Shown: positions 19,331 to 29,706, counted from the stretch's first letter. The stretch: DNA of 64,000 bases from Sodalis glossinidius str. 'morsitans' (GCF_000010085.1 NC_007712.1:3844001-3908000), one strand, 5' to 3'. Notes: generated by a model from the letters alone, not told the origin. Numbers and translations are program-made.

Positions 19331-20306
19331 AATTACGCCGCTCTCAGGATGATGAGGGGATATTTTCAGGGATGTATTCCGCGTTTTTTATCTCATATCC
19401 ATAAGCAAGAGTAGACACTGACCGCTTTAATTATTGCCCGAAAAGAAGCCTTTTTGCGGACTATTTCAGCCGCCTTTGTCACCGCACAGGGAGAGCAATG
19501 GTCGTCGCCGAAGGCTATTGCCGCGCCAATAGATTATAAATTCTACAATTTATTGATTTTAATGATAAAAATACCATAAATGTTTACTTAATTTAGATTT
19601 TTAGAGAAAAAGATAAAAATAGCATACCTATTAATTTCAATGGGTTACTTAAAATTGCCGATAAAGACTTAAGGCGCATTGAGGATTTTTTAGCTTTTTT
19701 GTGAGATTTTAATTTGCGATTATTTTTTGTTAGCTCGATTTTTTTGTGATCTAATGCAACTAAACCGGCACGTCGTTTCATCTAAAAAAATTTTTAAAAA
19801 TTCTTTTACAACAGCATATTGCATCACTCAGCTCTGTAAATTCTGGTAAAGATTAGCATGGTATTAATGTAAAGTATCACTAATAAAACATAAAAATATA
19901 TATTTGCCATTATATTTTCATAATATATGCGCCTTTTTCTTATAGTCATATTTCAAATTTAAAAAAACTTCGATAAACTGCTTGGGCAGTCAGTAATGAA
20001 GCAGGGGGTCCGATCATACTCCGATTGGGCGTTAATAATAACCTGGAAGTAACCCATACTCTTCTGTCTCCAGGATGCCCCTATTTAATGGAGGTTCAGA
20101 GAACTTCACTATTTTTGTTAAAAAAATGTATTTCTTGTTAGCGTAAGCTAACAACATTGCTTATTTAGAATATTTCCCAGCGTCATCGATTCTGTATAAG
20201 TGTAATATTTACCCTATGCCATTAAAGCCATCAGTAATACTAAACGGAAATCTAACGTGCTTTGGGAATAACTGATAGCGAATAAATAACATATAGAGAT
20301 TAGAAC
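19331..20306. other. AT-rich, gene-free stretch at the end of the accessory block
   Basis: Nearly 1 kb with markedly higher AT than its surroundings and many A and T runs. The only long frame (19593-19781, minus) encodes a lysine-rich 62-residue product typical of random AT-rich sequence. The DppB-type gene is cut off at the left edge. The right side holds the upstream region of the MarR-family gene, including a 20-bp palindrome described separately. Confidence 0.5.
20135..20154. promoter_or_regulatory. Perfect 20-bp palindrome resembling a SlyA/MarR operator
   Basis: TTGTTAGCGTAAGCTAACAA has two 8-bp arms around GTAA and carries the SlyA half-sites TTAGC and GCTAA. In the SlyA consensus TTAGCAAGCTAA the half-sites are separated by 2 bp; here the spacer is 4 bp. 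It lies about 150 bp before the ATG of a MarR-family gene, so autoregulation is the natural guess. Confidence 0.45.
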
Positions 20307-20732
20307 ATGGATAAATCAACCGATATTTCAGTCATGGTAGAGTCCCTATCACGTATCTATCACCGCCTGCGAAAAGAAGTGAATGGTCAGCTGGTGAACG
20401 AAGGTCTCTCGATGTCGAAAATGAAAATTTTGCACCTGATTACCACCGGCGAAACCAGCGCCACCGATATCAAGAACTATATGGGCTTTTCATCCCGCAC
20501 CGTGGTGACCGTGCTCGATGCACTGGAAAAAGAGGAGATGCTGCAGCGCCAGCAAAGCCCCACCGACCGCCGGGTGAAGTATGTCTATATCACGGAGAAA
20601 GGACGTGAGAAATTGCGTATTGCCGAACAGACCCACAAAGTCATTCTGGATCGCATGTTTGCCCCGTTATCCGAGATGCAGTTAGAAAAGTTCAGCGAAG
20701 TCTGCAATGTACTTGAAGCTCAGCAAAAATAG
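20307..20732 (+). CDS. MarR-family transcriptional regulator
   Basis: An intact 141-residue winged-helix protein. The DNA-binding core is residues 45-100: MSKMKILHLITTGETSATDI, then MGFSSRTVVTVLDALEKEEM as recognition helix, then the wing QSPTDRRVKYVYITEKGREK with the conserved D-R-R. Flanking helices would form the dimer interface. It is not SlyA itself, which differs clearly in sequence, and I cannot assign a ligand. It stands alone between the accessory block and gmk, preceded by a palindrome that may be its operator. Confidence 0.88.
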   Translation: MDKSTDISVMVESLSRIYHRLRKEVNGQLVNEGLSMSKMKILHLITTGETSATDIKNYMGFSSRTVVTVLDALEKEEMLQRQQSPTDRRVKYVYITEKGREKLRIAEQTHKVILDRMFAPLSEMQLEKFSEVCNVLEAQQK

Positions 20733-21126
20733 CACGGCTTATAATGTTATATCAGCATTGAAATCCGCAGTAAAAAAAGGGCCGGATAGTTGTAGTCATT
20801 TATCGTGACCGGACTGACGGGTCGGACGACCGACTATTCCGGCTACCAGATAATAGACACTTTATTGCGGTTTTTAATACTCAAAGGTGGTCTTTTTTAC
20901 TGGTGGATTTTTGCCTAAATATCTCAAACGTTCAAAAAGGGAAAGCACGGGCGATTTACGCCTTCTCCGGCGACCGTGCTCCTTTATTTGTTCTCGCCCG
21001 CGGTCTTGTTTGCCCCCTACGCTGACCCTGCCGCTACGTTGATTGCTGCAACACCCTCTAATGCCGTGTATAATAGAAACGCGCCCTGTTGCTCTTTCAA
21101 CCTCAGCTGACTATTTCATGTTCATG
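20733..21126. other. Intergenic region with gmk promoter
   Basis: About 390 bp without a gene. An AGCACGG/CCGTGCT inverted repeat at 20944-20980 has a long loop and no clear U-tract. TATAAT at 21069-21074, about 50 bp before the gmk ATG, is the best promoter candidate (CTGCAA at 17 bp as -35). Confidence 0.4.
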
Positions 21127-21750
21127 ATGATTCAAGGTACGCTCTATATCGTTTCCGCCCCAAGCGGCGCAGGAAAATCGAGCCTGATCCAAGCGTTGCT
21201 GAAAACCCAGCCGCTCTATGACACCCAGGTGTCGATTTCCCACACTACTCGCGCCATGCGTCCCGGCGAAGCGCACGGTCAGCATTACTTTTTCGTGCCA
21301 GTGGCGGAATTTGAGCACATGATTGCTGAAGATGCCTTTCTCGAATACGCCCGCGTATTTGACAATTACTACGGCACCTCACGCGAAGCCATTCAGCAGG
21401 TGCTGGCCACCGGCGTCGATGTCTTCCTCGACATCGATTGGCAAGGCGCACAGCAGATCCGCGCTAAAATGCCGGACGCGCGCAGCATCTTTGTTTTGCC
21501 GCCCTCCAAGGAGGAGCTGGATCGCCGGCTGCGTGGCCGCGATCAGGACAGTGAAGAGGTGATCGGCCGGCGCATGGCGCAGGCGGTAGCTGAAATGACC
21601 CACTTTGCGGAGTATGATTATTTAATCGTCAATGACGACTTCAATACCGCATTGCTTGATCTGAAAACTATAATCCGGGCTGAACGGCTGCGCCTTGGGC
21701 GTCAGAAATTACACCATGACGCATTAATCAGCAAATTGTTGGCAGACTGA
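21127..21750 (+). CDS. gmk: Guanylate kinase
   Basis: Phosphorylates GMP to GDP with ATP in the cytoplasm, the essential step of guanine nucleotide supply. The P-loop SAPSGAGKSSLIQALL is at residues 9-24. The GMP-binding part (SHTTRAMRPGEAHGQHYFFV) and the lid region follow as in E. coli. ATG 21127 (MIQGTLYIVSAPSG) gives exactly 207 residues, the E. coli length; ATG 21118 would add three residues. The next genes are rpoZ and spoT, the conserved gmk-rpoZ-spoT order. Confidence 0.96.
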   Translation: MIQGTLYIVSAPSGAGKSSLIQALLKTQPLYDTQVSISHTTRAMRPGEAHGQHYFFVPVAEFEHMIAEDAFLEYARVFDNYYGTSREAIQQVLATGVDVFLDIDWQGAQQIRAKMPDARSIFVLPPSKEELDRRLRGRDQDSEEVIGRRMAQAVAEMTHFAEYDYLIVNDDFNTALLDLKTIIRAERLRLGRQKLHHDALISKLLAD

Positions 21751-21804
21751 CACAACTTTCAGTATGATGCCCAGTCATTTCTTCATCTGTGGAGTAGCTC
21801 ACAT

Positions 21805-22080
21805 ATGGCACGCGTAACAGTACAAGACGCCGTCGAGAAAATAGGTAACCGTTTTGACCTGGTGCTGGTCGCCGCGCGTCGCGCGCGTCAGATTCAGGTT
21901 GGCGGTAAGGATCCACTAGTTGCAGAAGAAAACGATAAATACACCGTTATCGCCCTGCGTGAAATCGAGGAAGGCCTGATTACCAGCCAGATCCTGGATT
22001 TACGGGATCGCCAAGAGCAGCAAGAGCAGGAAGCCGCTGAGATTCAAGCGGTGACCGCGATCGCTGAAGGCCGCCGCTAA
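21805..22080 (+). CDS. rpoZ: RNA polymerase omega subunit
   Basis: The 91-residue product, starting MARVTVQDAVEKIGNRFDLV, is the length of E. coli omega. It promotes assembly of the beta' subunit and mediates part of the ppGpp response of RNA polymerase. The LVAARRARQI motif that contacts beta' is present. It lies 54 bp after gmk and 20 bp before spoT in the same orientation, so it links transcription to the stringent response genetically as in E. coli. Confidence 0.97.
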   Translation: MARVTVQDAVEKIGNRFDLVLVAARRARQIQVGGKDPLVAEENDKYTVIALREIEEGLITSQILDLRDRQEQQEQEAAEIQAVTAIAEGRR

Positions 22081-22100
22081 CAGCAGGTTACTACCCTACC

Positions 22101-24209
22101 TTGTATCTGTTTGAAAGTCTGAATCTACTGATTCAACGCTATCTGCCAGAGGATCAGATAAAACTCCTCCAGCAGGCTTATCTTGTCGCTCGTGATGCGC
22201 ACGAGGGACAAACTCGTTCCAGCGGTGAGCCTTACATCACCCATCCGGTGGCCGTCGCCTGCATTCTGGCCGAGATGCGTCTCGATCACGAGACGCTGAT
22301 GGCGGCGCTGCTGCATGACGTTATCGAAGATACCTCAGCCACTTATCAGGACATGGAACAGCTGTTCGGCAAAAGCGTCGCCGAGCTGGTGGAAGGCGTA
22401 TCCAAGCTGGACAAGCTTAAATTCCGAGACAAGAAAGAAGCCCAGGCGGAAAACTTTCGTAAAATGATCATGGCGATGGTTCAGGATATCCGCGTCGTGC
22501 TGATAAAGCTCGCTGACCGTACCCATAATATGCGCACCCTGGGTGCCCTGCGGCCGGATAAACGCCGCCGCATCGCACGCGAAACGCTGGAAATCTACAG
22601 TCCATTGGCCCACCGGCTGGGGATTCATCACCTGAAGACCGAGCTGGAAGAACTGGGCTTCGAGGCGCTGTATCCCAACCGCTACCGGGTGATTAAAGAA
22701 GTAGTCAAAGCGGCGCGCGGCAACCGCAAGGAAATGATCCAGAAAATCCTCGCCGAAATAGAGGGTCGTTTAACCGAAGCAGGCATTCCTTGTCGCGTCA
22801 GCGGACGAGAAAAACATCTCTACTCCATTTATTGCAAGATGCATCTGAAAGAGCAGCGTTTTCACTCCATCATGGACATTTACGCTTTTCGGGTGATCGT
22901 CAGCGAAGTGGATACCTGTTACCGGGTGCTAGGTCAAATGCATAGCCTGTATAAACCGCGCCCCGGACGGGTGAAGGATTATATCGCGATCCCCAAAGCC
23001 AACAGCTACCAATCGCTGCATACCTCGATGATAGGTCCGCACGGCGTGCCGGTCGAAGTGCAGATCCGCACCGAGGACATGGATCAAATGGCGGAGATGG
23101 GGGTGGCGGCGCACTGGGCGTATAAAGAGCAGGGCGAAACCGGCACCACGGCACAAATCCGCGCCCAGCGCTGGATGCAAAGCCTTCTTGAGCTTCAGCA
23201 GAGTGCCGGCAGCTCGTTTGAATTCATTGAAAGCGTTAAGTCCGATCTCTTTCCTGACGAAATTTATGTTTTTACCCCGGAAGGGCGTATCGTCGAACTG
23301 CCGGCGGGCGCCACGCCGGTGGATTTTGCCTATGCGGTGCATACCGATATCGGCCACGCCTGCGTGGGTGCCCGCGTGGACAGGCAGCCCTACCCGCTTT
23401 CCCAGTCGCTCAGCAGCGGCCAGACCGTGGAAATCATTACCGCTCCCGGCGCACGGCCTAACGCCGCCTGGCTGAATTTCGTCGTAAGCTCCAAGGCGCG
23501 CGCCAAAATCCGCCAGATGTTGAAGAATCTCAAGCGCGACGATTCCGTCAGTCTCGGCCGCCGCTTGCTTAACCATGCTCTGGGCGGCAGACGCAAACTC
23601 GTCGAGCTGCCGGCGGAGGATATCCAGCGCGAGCTGGACAGAATGAAACTGGCGACGCTTGATGATTTGCTGGCGGAAATCGGTCTCGGTAACGCAATGA
23701 GTGTGGTGATAGCCAAGAATTTACAGGGCGATCGGTCCAACCTGACACCCCCAACAACCGGCCCACGCACGCTGCCGATCAAAGGCGCCGACGGCGTGCT
23801 AATCACCTTTGCCAAATGCTGCCGGCCTATCCCCGGTGACCCGATTATTGCCCATGTCAGCCCCGGCAAAGGGCTGGTAGTGCATCATGAATCCTGCCGC
23901 AACATCCGGGGCTATCAGAAAGAACCCGAGAAATTCATGCCGGTAGAGTGGGAGATGGTGAGTGAACAGGAATTTATCGCCGAGATCAAGGTGGATATGT
24001 TCAACCATCAAGGCGCGCTGACCAATTTGACCGCGTCGATTAACGCCGCCAATTCCAATATCCAGAGCCTGAACACCGAAGAGAAGGACGGCCGGGTATA
24101 TAGCGCGTTCATTCGTCTGACAACCCGCGATCGTATCCATCTGGCGAATATCATGCGCAAAATCCGCATCATGCCAGATGTCATCCGTGTGAACCGCAAC
24201 AGAAACTAA
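22101..24209 (+). CDS. spoT: Bifunctional (p)ppGpp synthase/hydrolase SpoT
   Basis: The 702 residues equal the E. coli length, and both use a TTG start (MYLFESLNLLIQRYLPEDQI). The HD hydrolase domain is residues 20-200 (ALLHDVIED with the HD pair). The synthetase domain is about 230-350 (YRVLGQMHSLYKPRPGRVKD, YQSLHTSMIGPHG). The TGS domain is about 385-450 (DEIYVFTPEGRIVELPAGAT), the zinc-finger-like region about 585-620 (CCRPIPGDP, HHESCRN) and the ACT domain about 630-702. It is intact. In E. coli trmH and recG follow; trmH is missing here. Confidence 0.97.
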   Translation: MYLFESLNLLIQRYLPEDQIKLLQQAYLVARDAHEGQTRSSGEPYITHPVAVACILAEMRLDHETLMAALLHDVIEDTSATYQDMEQLFGKSVAELVEGVSKLDKLKFRDKKEAQAENFRKMIMAMVQDIRVVLIKLADRTHNMRTLGALRPDKRRRIARETLEIYSPLAHRLGIHHLKTELEELGFEALYPNRYRVIKEVVKAARGNRKEMIQKILAEIEGRLTEAGIPCRVSGREKHLYSIYCKMHLKEQRFHSIMDIYAFRVIVSEVDTCYRVLGQMHSLYKPRPGRVKDYIAIPKANSYQSLHTSMIGPHGVPVEVQIRTEDMDQMAEMGVAAHWAYKEQGETGTTAQIRAQRWMQSLLELQQSAGSSFEFIESVKSDLFPDEIYVFTPEGRIVELPAGATPVDFAYAVHTDIGHACVGARVDRQPYPLSQSLSSGQTVEIITAPGARPNAAWLNFVVSSKARAKIRQMLKNLKRDDSVSLGRRLLNHALGGRRKLVELPAEDIQRELDRMKLATLDDLLAEIGLGNAMSVVIAKNLQGDRSNLTPPTTGPRTLPIKGADGVLITFAKCCRPIPGDPIIAHVSPGKGLVVHHESCRNIRGYQKEPEKFMPVEWEMVSEQEFIAEIKVDMFNHQGALTNLTASINAANSNIQSLNTEEKDGRVYSAFIRLTTRDRIHLANIMRKIRIMPDVIRVNRNRN

Positions 24210-24434
24210 AGCCTGCCTTTGGAACGCTTTACAAGACGTTGACCGTGCAGAGCGCCCGCCGGTCAACGCTGAATCTTCCCCCTTAAGCCGCGCACGGCGG
24301 GTCCCCCACCCTTGATTATACCCGCCCGACCTGTATTCTTAGGAGGCGCGAAAACACACTATGGGCAAGACCCCGGCCTGAGCCCATCGCTTCCCCAAAT
24401 AGCGGGCCTTTTTTACACGCCACGGAGTGCTGAT
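24210..24434. other. spoT-recG spacer where trmH is expected
   Basis: E. coli has trmH (tRNA Gm18 methyltransferase, about 229 codons) between spoT and recG. Here only 225 bp remain, with no recognisable SPOUT-domain residue pattern in any frame. Confidence 0.5.
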
Positions 24435-26519
24435 ATGACCGAAGGCCGCTTGTTGAGCGCCATTCCGCTGAATACTCTATCAGGGGTCGGCCCGAGTCTT
24501 GTCAGCAAATTTGCCCGGCTCGGGCTGGAAAACCTGCAGGATCTGTTGTTACACCTGCCGGCCCGCTATGAAGACCGCACCAAACTGTATCCTATTGGCG
24601 AGGCGCTGCCCGGTATGACGGTGACCGTGCAGGGAGAAGTCCTGAACAGCGACATCAGTTTTGGCCGCAAATGCATGCTCACCTGTCGCCTGCGTGACGA
24701 CAGCGGCGTGCTGACGCTGCGTTTCTTCCATTTCAACGCGGCGATGAAAAATAGCCTCTCCCCCGGCCAATGGGTCACCGCCTATGGCGAAATCCGCCGC
24801 GGCCAGCATGGCGGCGAGATTATCCATCCAGAATACCATGTCATCAATGAGCGCAGCGAGGTGACGCTTGCCGCCGCGCTGACGCCGGTGTATCCGACCA
24901 CAGAGGGCGTTCGACAGGCAACGCTGCGCAACGCGGTCGACCAGGCCCTGAAACTGCTGGATATCACCCCGGTCGCCGAGCTACTGCCGCCGGAACTGAG
25001 CGACGGGTTAATGAGCCTGCCCGATGCTTTACGGATGCTGCACCGCCCACCTCCGGCAATCTCTCTAGACGATTTGGTGCTGGGCCGTCACCCGGCGCAG
25101 CGCCGGCTGATTCTGGAAGAACTGTTGGCACATAATCTCAGCATGCTGGCGATCAGGGCCGGGGTGCAAAAAGATCGCGCGCTGCCGCTGCGCGCCGACA
25201 GCCTTCTGTCCCAGCGCTTTCTTGCCGCGCTGCCGTTTGCGCCGACCGGCGCCCAGCGGCGCGTGGTGGCGGAAATCAATCAAGATTTGGCGCGCGACGT
25301 CCCGATGATGCGGTTGGTGCAAGGAGACGTCGGCTCTGGCAAAACGCTGGCGGCGGCGCTGGCGGCGCTCTGCGCCATCAGCGATGGCCGGCAGGTGGCG
25401 CTAATGGCGCCTACGGAACTGCTGGCCGAACAGCATGCGCAGAACTTCCGCGACTGGTTTGCGCCACTGGGCATCGAGGTCGGTTGGCTGGCGGGCAAGC
25501 AGAAAGGGAAAGCGCGTCAGGCGCAGCAGGAGGCTATTAGTGACGGTCGGGTATCGATGATAGTGGGCACACACGCCATTTTTCAGGAACAGGTGCGCTT
25601 TGCCGGCCTGGCGCTGGTGATAATCGATGAGCAGCATCGTTTCGGCGTCCACCAGCGGCTGGCGCTTTGGGAAAAAGGACTCGTGCAGGGCTTTCATCCG
25701 CATCAGTTGATCATGACCGCCACCCCTATTCCCCGAACTCTGGCGATGACGACCTATGCTGACCTGGATACCTCGGTCATCGATGAACTACCGCCGGGAC
25801 GCACGCCGGTGACCACGGTCGCTATTCCGGATACCCGGCGCGCCGAAATTATTCAGCGCGTCCGCCAGGCCTGCCTGCAGGAGCAACGCCAGGCGTACTG
25901 GGTCTGTACCCTGATAGAGGAGTCGGACCTACTGGAGGCGCAGGCGGCGGAGGCCACCTGGCAGGAACTGAAAAGCTCCCTGCCCGAGTTGCGCGTCGGG
26001 CTTGTGCATGGGCGCATGAAGGCGCTGGAAAAACAGCAGCTCATGCAGGCGTTCAAGGCGGGCGACGTACAGCTGCTGGTGGCGACCACGGTCATCGAAG
26101 TCGGCGTCGATGTGCCTAACGCCAGCCTGATGATTATCGAAAACCCCGAGCGCCTCGGGCTGGCGCAGCTGCATCAGTTGCGTGGACGGGTTGGCCGCGG
26201 CGCGGTGGCCTCCCACTGCGTACTGCTGTACAAATCGCCGCTGAGCAAAACCGCGCAGTCGCGTTTGCAGGTTCTGCGCAACAGCAACGACGGCTTTGTC
26301 ATCGCCCAGCGGGACCTGGAAATTCGCGGCCCTGGCGAACTGTTGGGCACCCGCCAAACCGGCAACGCCGAATTTCGGGTGGCGAATCTGCTGCGCGATC
26401 AGGGGATGATCCCGGAAGTACAGCGCCTGGCGCGGCATATCCATCAACATCACCCCGACGCGGCCCGCGCCCTGATTGAACGCTGGATGCCGGAGCACGT
26501 ACGCTACACCTTTGCCTGA
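24435..26519 (+). CDS. recG: ATP-dependent DNA helicase RecG
   Basis: Branch-migrates stalled replication forks and Holliday junctions. The product is 694 residues against 693 in E. coli. The wedge/OB domain is about residues 50-150, Walker A VQGDVGSGKTLAAALAAL, the DEQH box IIDEQHRFGVHQRLALWEK, motif III MTATPIPRTLAMT, and the TRG-type C-terminal motifs NPERLGLAQLHQLRGRVGRG. The start at 24435 (MTEGRLLSAIPLNTLSGVGP) matches the E. coli start region; a longer upstream reading frame to 24312 is spurious. Confidence 0.97.
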   Translation: MTEGRLLSAIPLNTLSGVGPSLVSKFARLGLENLQDLLLHLPARYEDRTKLYPIGEALPGMTVTVQGEVLNSDISFGRKCMLTCRLRDDSGVLTLRFFHFNAAMKNSLSPGQWVTAYGEIRRGQHGGEIIHPEYHVINERSEVTLAAALTPVYPTTEGVRQATLRNAVDQALKLLDITPVAELLPPELSDGLMSLPDALRMLHRPPPAISLDDLVLGRHPAQRRLILEELLAHNLSMLAIRAGVQKDRALPLRADSLLSQRFLAALPFAPTGAQRRVVAEINQDLARDVPMMRLVQGDVGSGKTLAAALAALCAISDGRQVALMAPTELLAEQHAQNFRDWFAPLGIEVGWLAGKQKGKARQAQQEAISDGRVSMIVGTHAIFQEQVRFAGLALVIIDEQHRFGVHQRLALWEKGLVQGFHPHQLIMTATPIPRTLAMTTYADLDTSVIDELPPGRTPVTTVAIPDTRRAEIIQRVRQACLQEQRQAYWVCTLIEESDLLEAQAAEATWQELKSSLPELRVGLVHGRMKALEKQQLMQAFKAGDVQLLVATTVIEVGVDVPNASLMIIENPERLGLAQLHQLRGRVGRGAVASHCVLLYKSPLSKTAQSRLQVLRNSNDGFVIAQRDLEIRGPGELLGTRQTGNAEFRVANLLRDQGMIPEVQRLARHIHQHHPDAARALIERWMPEHVRYTFA

Positions 26520-26681
26520 CCAGCGCCCGCGGGCGCGTTGGCGTGACAGCCCCGCTGCTGTGCCGTTTGGGGCGAATCATTGATCGATATCAATGAACCG
26601 TGCCGAGGGCGGTGCAATCGATTGCTTTTCCGGTCAGGATGATTAAAATGCCCTCTTTGCCTCCCAGGAACGTTCTTTGCC

Positions 26682-27855
26682 ATGACATCGCCCGTGATTA
26701 ACACCTCTTCCCCCACGCCGACGGCGCTCCCAGCGAACTGATTTATCGCCTTGATGACCGGCCGCCGCTGCCACAAACGTTGTTTGCCGCCTGTCAGCAT
26801 CTGCTGGCGATGTTTGTGGCGGTCATTACGCCGGCGCTACTGATCTGCCAGGCGCTGGGCCTGCCGGCGTAGGATACCCGCCATATTATCAGCATGTCGC
26901 TGTTTGCCTGCGGGTTGGCGTCCATTCTGCAAATCAAAACCTGGGGGCCGGTGGGTTCGGGCCTGCTGTCCATTCAGGGCACCAGCTTTAATTTCGTGAC
27001 GCCGCTGATTATGGGCGGCCTGGCGCTGAACGACCATACTTTCGGCGCACCGAAAAATCTGATGCTGGCCGGCGCGGTGTTGTTGGTGATTATTTTGCTG
27101 AATCGACAGCGCAACCCCTATTTGCGCGTCGCCTCGCTGGTGATCGCCATGGTAGTGGGCTATTTGCTGGCCTGGGCGACCGGAATGCTGCCGCCGTCGG
27201 CGTCGGCACAGCCATTAATTGTGGTGCCGACGCCGCTGTACTACGGTCTGGGTTTTGACTAGGATCTGCTTATTCCGCTGATGCTGGTGTTTATGGTTAC
27301 CTCTATCGAGACTATTGGCGATATCACCGCTACCTCGGACGTGTCCGAACAGCCGGTGCGAGGTCCTATATACATGCAGCACCTGAGAAAGGCGGTGTAT
27401 TGTCCAACTGCCTGAACTCCATGCTATCGGCGGTGTTTAATACCTTTCCAAACTCCTGTTTTGGTCAGAACAACGGAGTGATCCAGCTTACGGGCGTCGC
27501 CAGTCGCTATGTGGGTTTTGTGGTGGCGCTGATGCTTATCGCACTCGGCCTGTTCCCGGCGGTGAGCGGCGTGGTGCAGCATATTCCCGAGCCGGTACTG
27601 GGCGGCGCGACGATTGTGATGTTCGGCACCATTGCAGCGTCGGGGGTACGAATCGTTTCCCGCGAGCGTCTTAACCGCCGGACGATAATGATTATCGCCC
27701 TGTCTCTGGCGGTAGGGCTCTGCGTCTCTCAGCAGCCGCTCATCCTGCAATACGCGCCGCAGTGGCTGAAAACGCTGCTCTCGTCCGGCATCGCCGCCGG
27801 CGGCATTACCGCTATCTTCCTCAACATCCTGTTTCCGCACGAAAAAACTAACTAG
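26682..27855 (+). pseudogene. xanP: Xanthine permease, stops and deletion
   Basis: This NCS2-family purine permease is clearly E. coli XanP in origin: YRLDDRPPLPQTLFAACQHL, then ISMSLFACGLASILQIKTWG and PNSCFGQNNGVIQLTGVASR. Lesions are an early frameshift/stop region near 26730, an in-frame TAG after GLPA near 26871, an internal deletion of about 60 residues after MGGLALN, a TAG after YYGLGFD near 27260, and a frameshift near 27395. The C-terminal half (27400-27855) reads cleanly. Xanthine import by this route is lost. The usual neighbour gltS is also absent between recG and xanP. Confidence 0.92.
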
Positions 27856-27874
27856 GGCGACCGAGCACAATTCA

Positions 27875-27906
27875 GACCGCGGCGATAACGTCGCGGTCTT
27901 TTTTTT
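27875..27906 (+). terminator. Intrinsic terminator after xanP
   Basis: A GACCGCG/CGCGGTC stem at 27875-27898 is followed by eight T residues. It is a canonical rho-independent terminator and has outlived the gene it served. Confidence 0.88.
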
Positions 27907-27990
27907 GTTGCAGCACCCCTTTGTCACTTGAGATAGCCGGTCAATTGCGGCATAAACAGTGTATCTGTCTTCACCGCTGTGGAATGTGCA

Positions 27991-29658
27991 ATGAAATTGC
28001 TAGGCAAACTGCTGATCTCTCTGATCCTCGTTCTCATATTGCTCATTGTGCTTATCTATATGCTGCTGCAAACCTCCTGGGGGGCCGGCCGGCTGAGCCA
28101 ACAGTTGACCCGGCATAGCGATTATCAGGTTTCTCTCGGCGGCATCAATCACAGCTGGACCAATTTCAGCGAGATCCAGCTCGATAACGTCACCCTCGGC
28201 AAGAAGGGCGCGCTGCCGACGCTTGTGGCCAAGCGGGTAGTGGCAGAGCTTGACGTGCGCCACTCACCGACCCCTGGCACGTGAATCGCCTGCAATTGCA
28301 GGATGGAACCCTGAACCTTGACCCGGCCGCGCCGGCCTGGCCGTTGCAGGCGGATACACTACAGCTCAACGGCATGGCGGTCAGCGCACGGCGACTGGCG
28401 GCTCAACGGCCAGAACGTCAACGCCGACATCTCGCCCTGGCAGCCGCAGGTCGGCTATCCTCTGGGCCGGCAGGCGCGTTTCTAGCTCAGCGCCCGTTCG
28501 CTCACGCTCAACGGCGTTCCGGCGCAAAATGTCCTGGTCCAGGCGGAAGTTAACAATCAGGCGCTCACCCTGGATAATCTCGGCGCCGATCTGTATAAAG
28601 GGGAGCTCACCGGCACCGCCCGACGCGCGCCCGACGGCAGTTGGCAGGTCGATACCCTACGGCTGAGCAATGTGCGTTTGCAGTCGGAAAAGACGCTGCA
28701 CGATTTTTTGCGCCAGGTGTTCTCAGTGCCCAAAATCACTCTGCGCCGCGTCGATTTGATTAATGCGCGTATGGAGGGACGCAACTGGGCGTTTAACGAT
28801 CTGGATTTAACCCTGCGCGAGATGACTTTCCAGAACGGCGACTGGTCGGCGCAGGACGGTTCGCTCTCGTTCAACGCCAGCGATTTAATCAACGGCGGCG
28901 TGCATTTGACGGACACCCTTGCCAATATGACTTTTTCGCCGCAGGGCGTTGAGATCCGCCAATTCAGCGGCCGCTGGGAAAGAGGGTTACTGCGCGCCAG
29001 CGGGCGCTGGCTGCGGCAGGATCGCAAGCTGGCTCTGGATGAGCTGATGATAGCCGGCCTGGAATATACTTTGCCCGCGAACTGGCGCACGACCTGGCTC
29101 CAGCCGCTACCATCCTGGCTGGCGGGCGTGTCGGTGGACAGGCTGAGCGCCAACCGCAACCTGATTATTGATATTACGCCGGCTTTTCCCTTCCAGATCA
29201 CCGCCCTGGACGTCACCGTCAGGCAACTGGTGCTGGCGCGCGACCATCAATGGGGAGTCTGGTCCGGCAACCTGACCCTGAACGGCAGCGATGCCACATT
29301 CAACAAAACCGATGTGCGCCAGCCGTCGCTGACGCTGGACGCTACCGGTGATGCACTCTCTATCAGCGAGCTGAGCGCTTTCACCGGCGAGGGTCTGCTG
29401 GAAGCCAACGCGACCGTCAGCCAGCGCCCGGCGCGGGATTTTACGCTCAACCTCAACGGGCGGGCGGTCCTGGTCAACGTGCTGCATAATTGGGGGTGGC
29501 CGACGCTGCCGCTGACGGGCAACGCCAATCTCAAACTGCAACTGCGGGGACAGATGACAGCGGCCGCGCCGCTCAAGCCCTCGCTGAACGGCGCACTGCA
29601 GGTGCAGGGCACTGCTCAATCAAAGCATGCGCCACGGGGACGTTGTGACGACGCCTGA
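27991..29658 (+). pseudogene. yicH: AsmA-family inner-membrane-anchored protein YicH, frameshifted
   Basis: The start MKLLGKLLISLILVLILLIV gives one membrane anchor, then the AsmA-like periplasmic repeat domain (E. coli YicH is about 569 residues). Frameshifts occur near 28260 (after LDVRHSP) and 28400, with an in-frame TAG near 28483. The frame from 28672 to about 29610 is open and matches YicH well (EYTLPANWRTTW, SRNLIIDI-type, WGVWSGNLTLNGSDATFN). A final shift near 29610 precedes the true stop at 29658. YicH is a paralogue of proteins involved in outer-membrane lipid homeostasis. Confidence 0.88.
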
Positions 29659-29706
29659 GCCCTGACAGGGTCGCTCGCGCCGTAAGGCACAACACCGCGC
29701 TCAACC

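Noticed and set aside
19593..19781. 62-codon lysine-rich minus ORF in AT-rich DNA
   Set aside because: Typical chance ORF in AT-rich sequence; no ribosome site or family features.
20940..20985. Inverted repeat AGCACGG/CCGTGCT as a terminator of the MarR gene
   Set aside because: The loop is over 20 bases, there is no proper U-tract and it is 200 bp past the gene.
24312..24434. N-terminal extension of recG
   Set aside because: The 41 extra codons do not match RecG, and ATG 24435 gives the family length.
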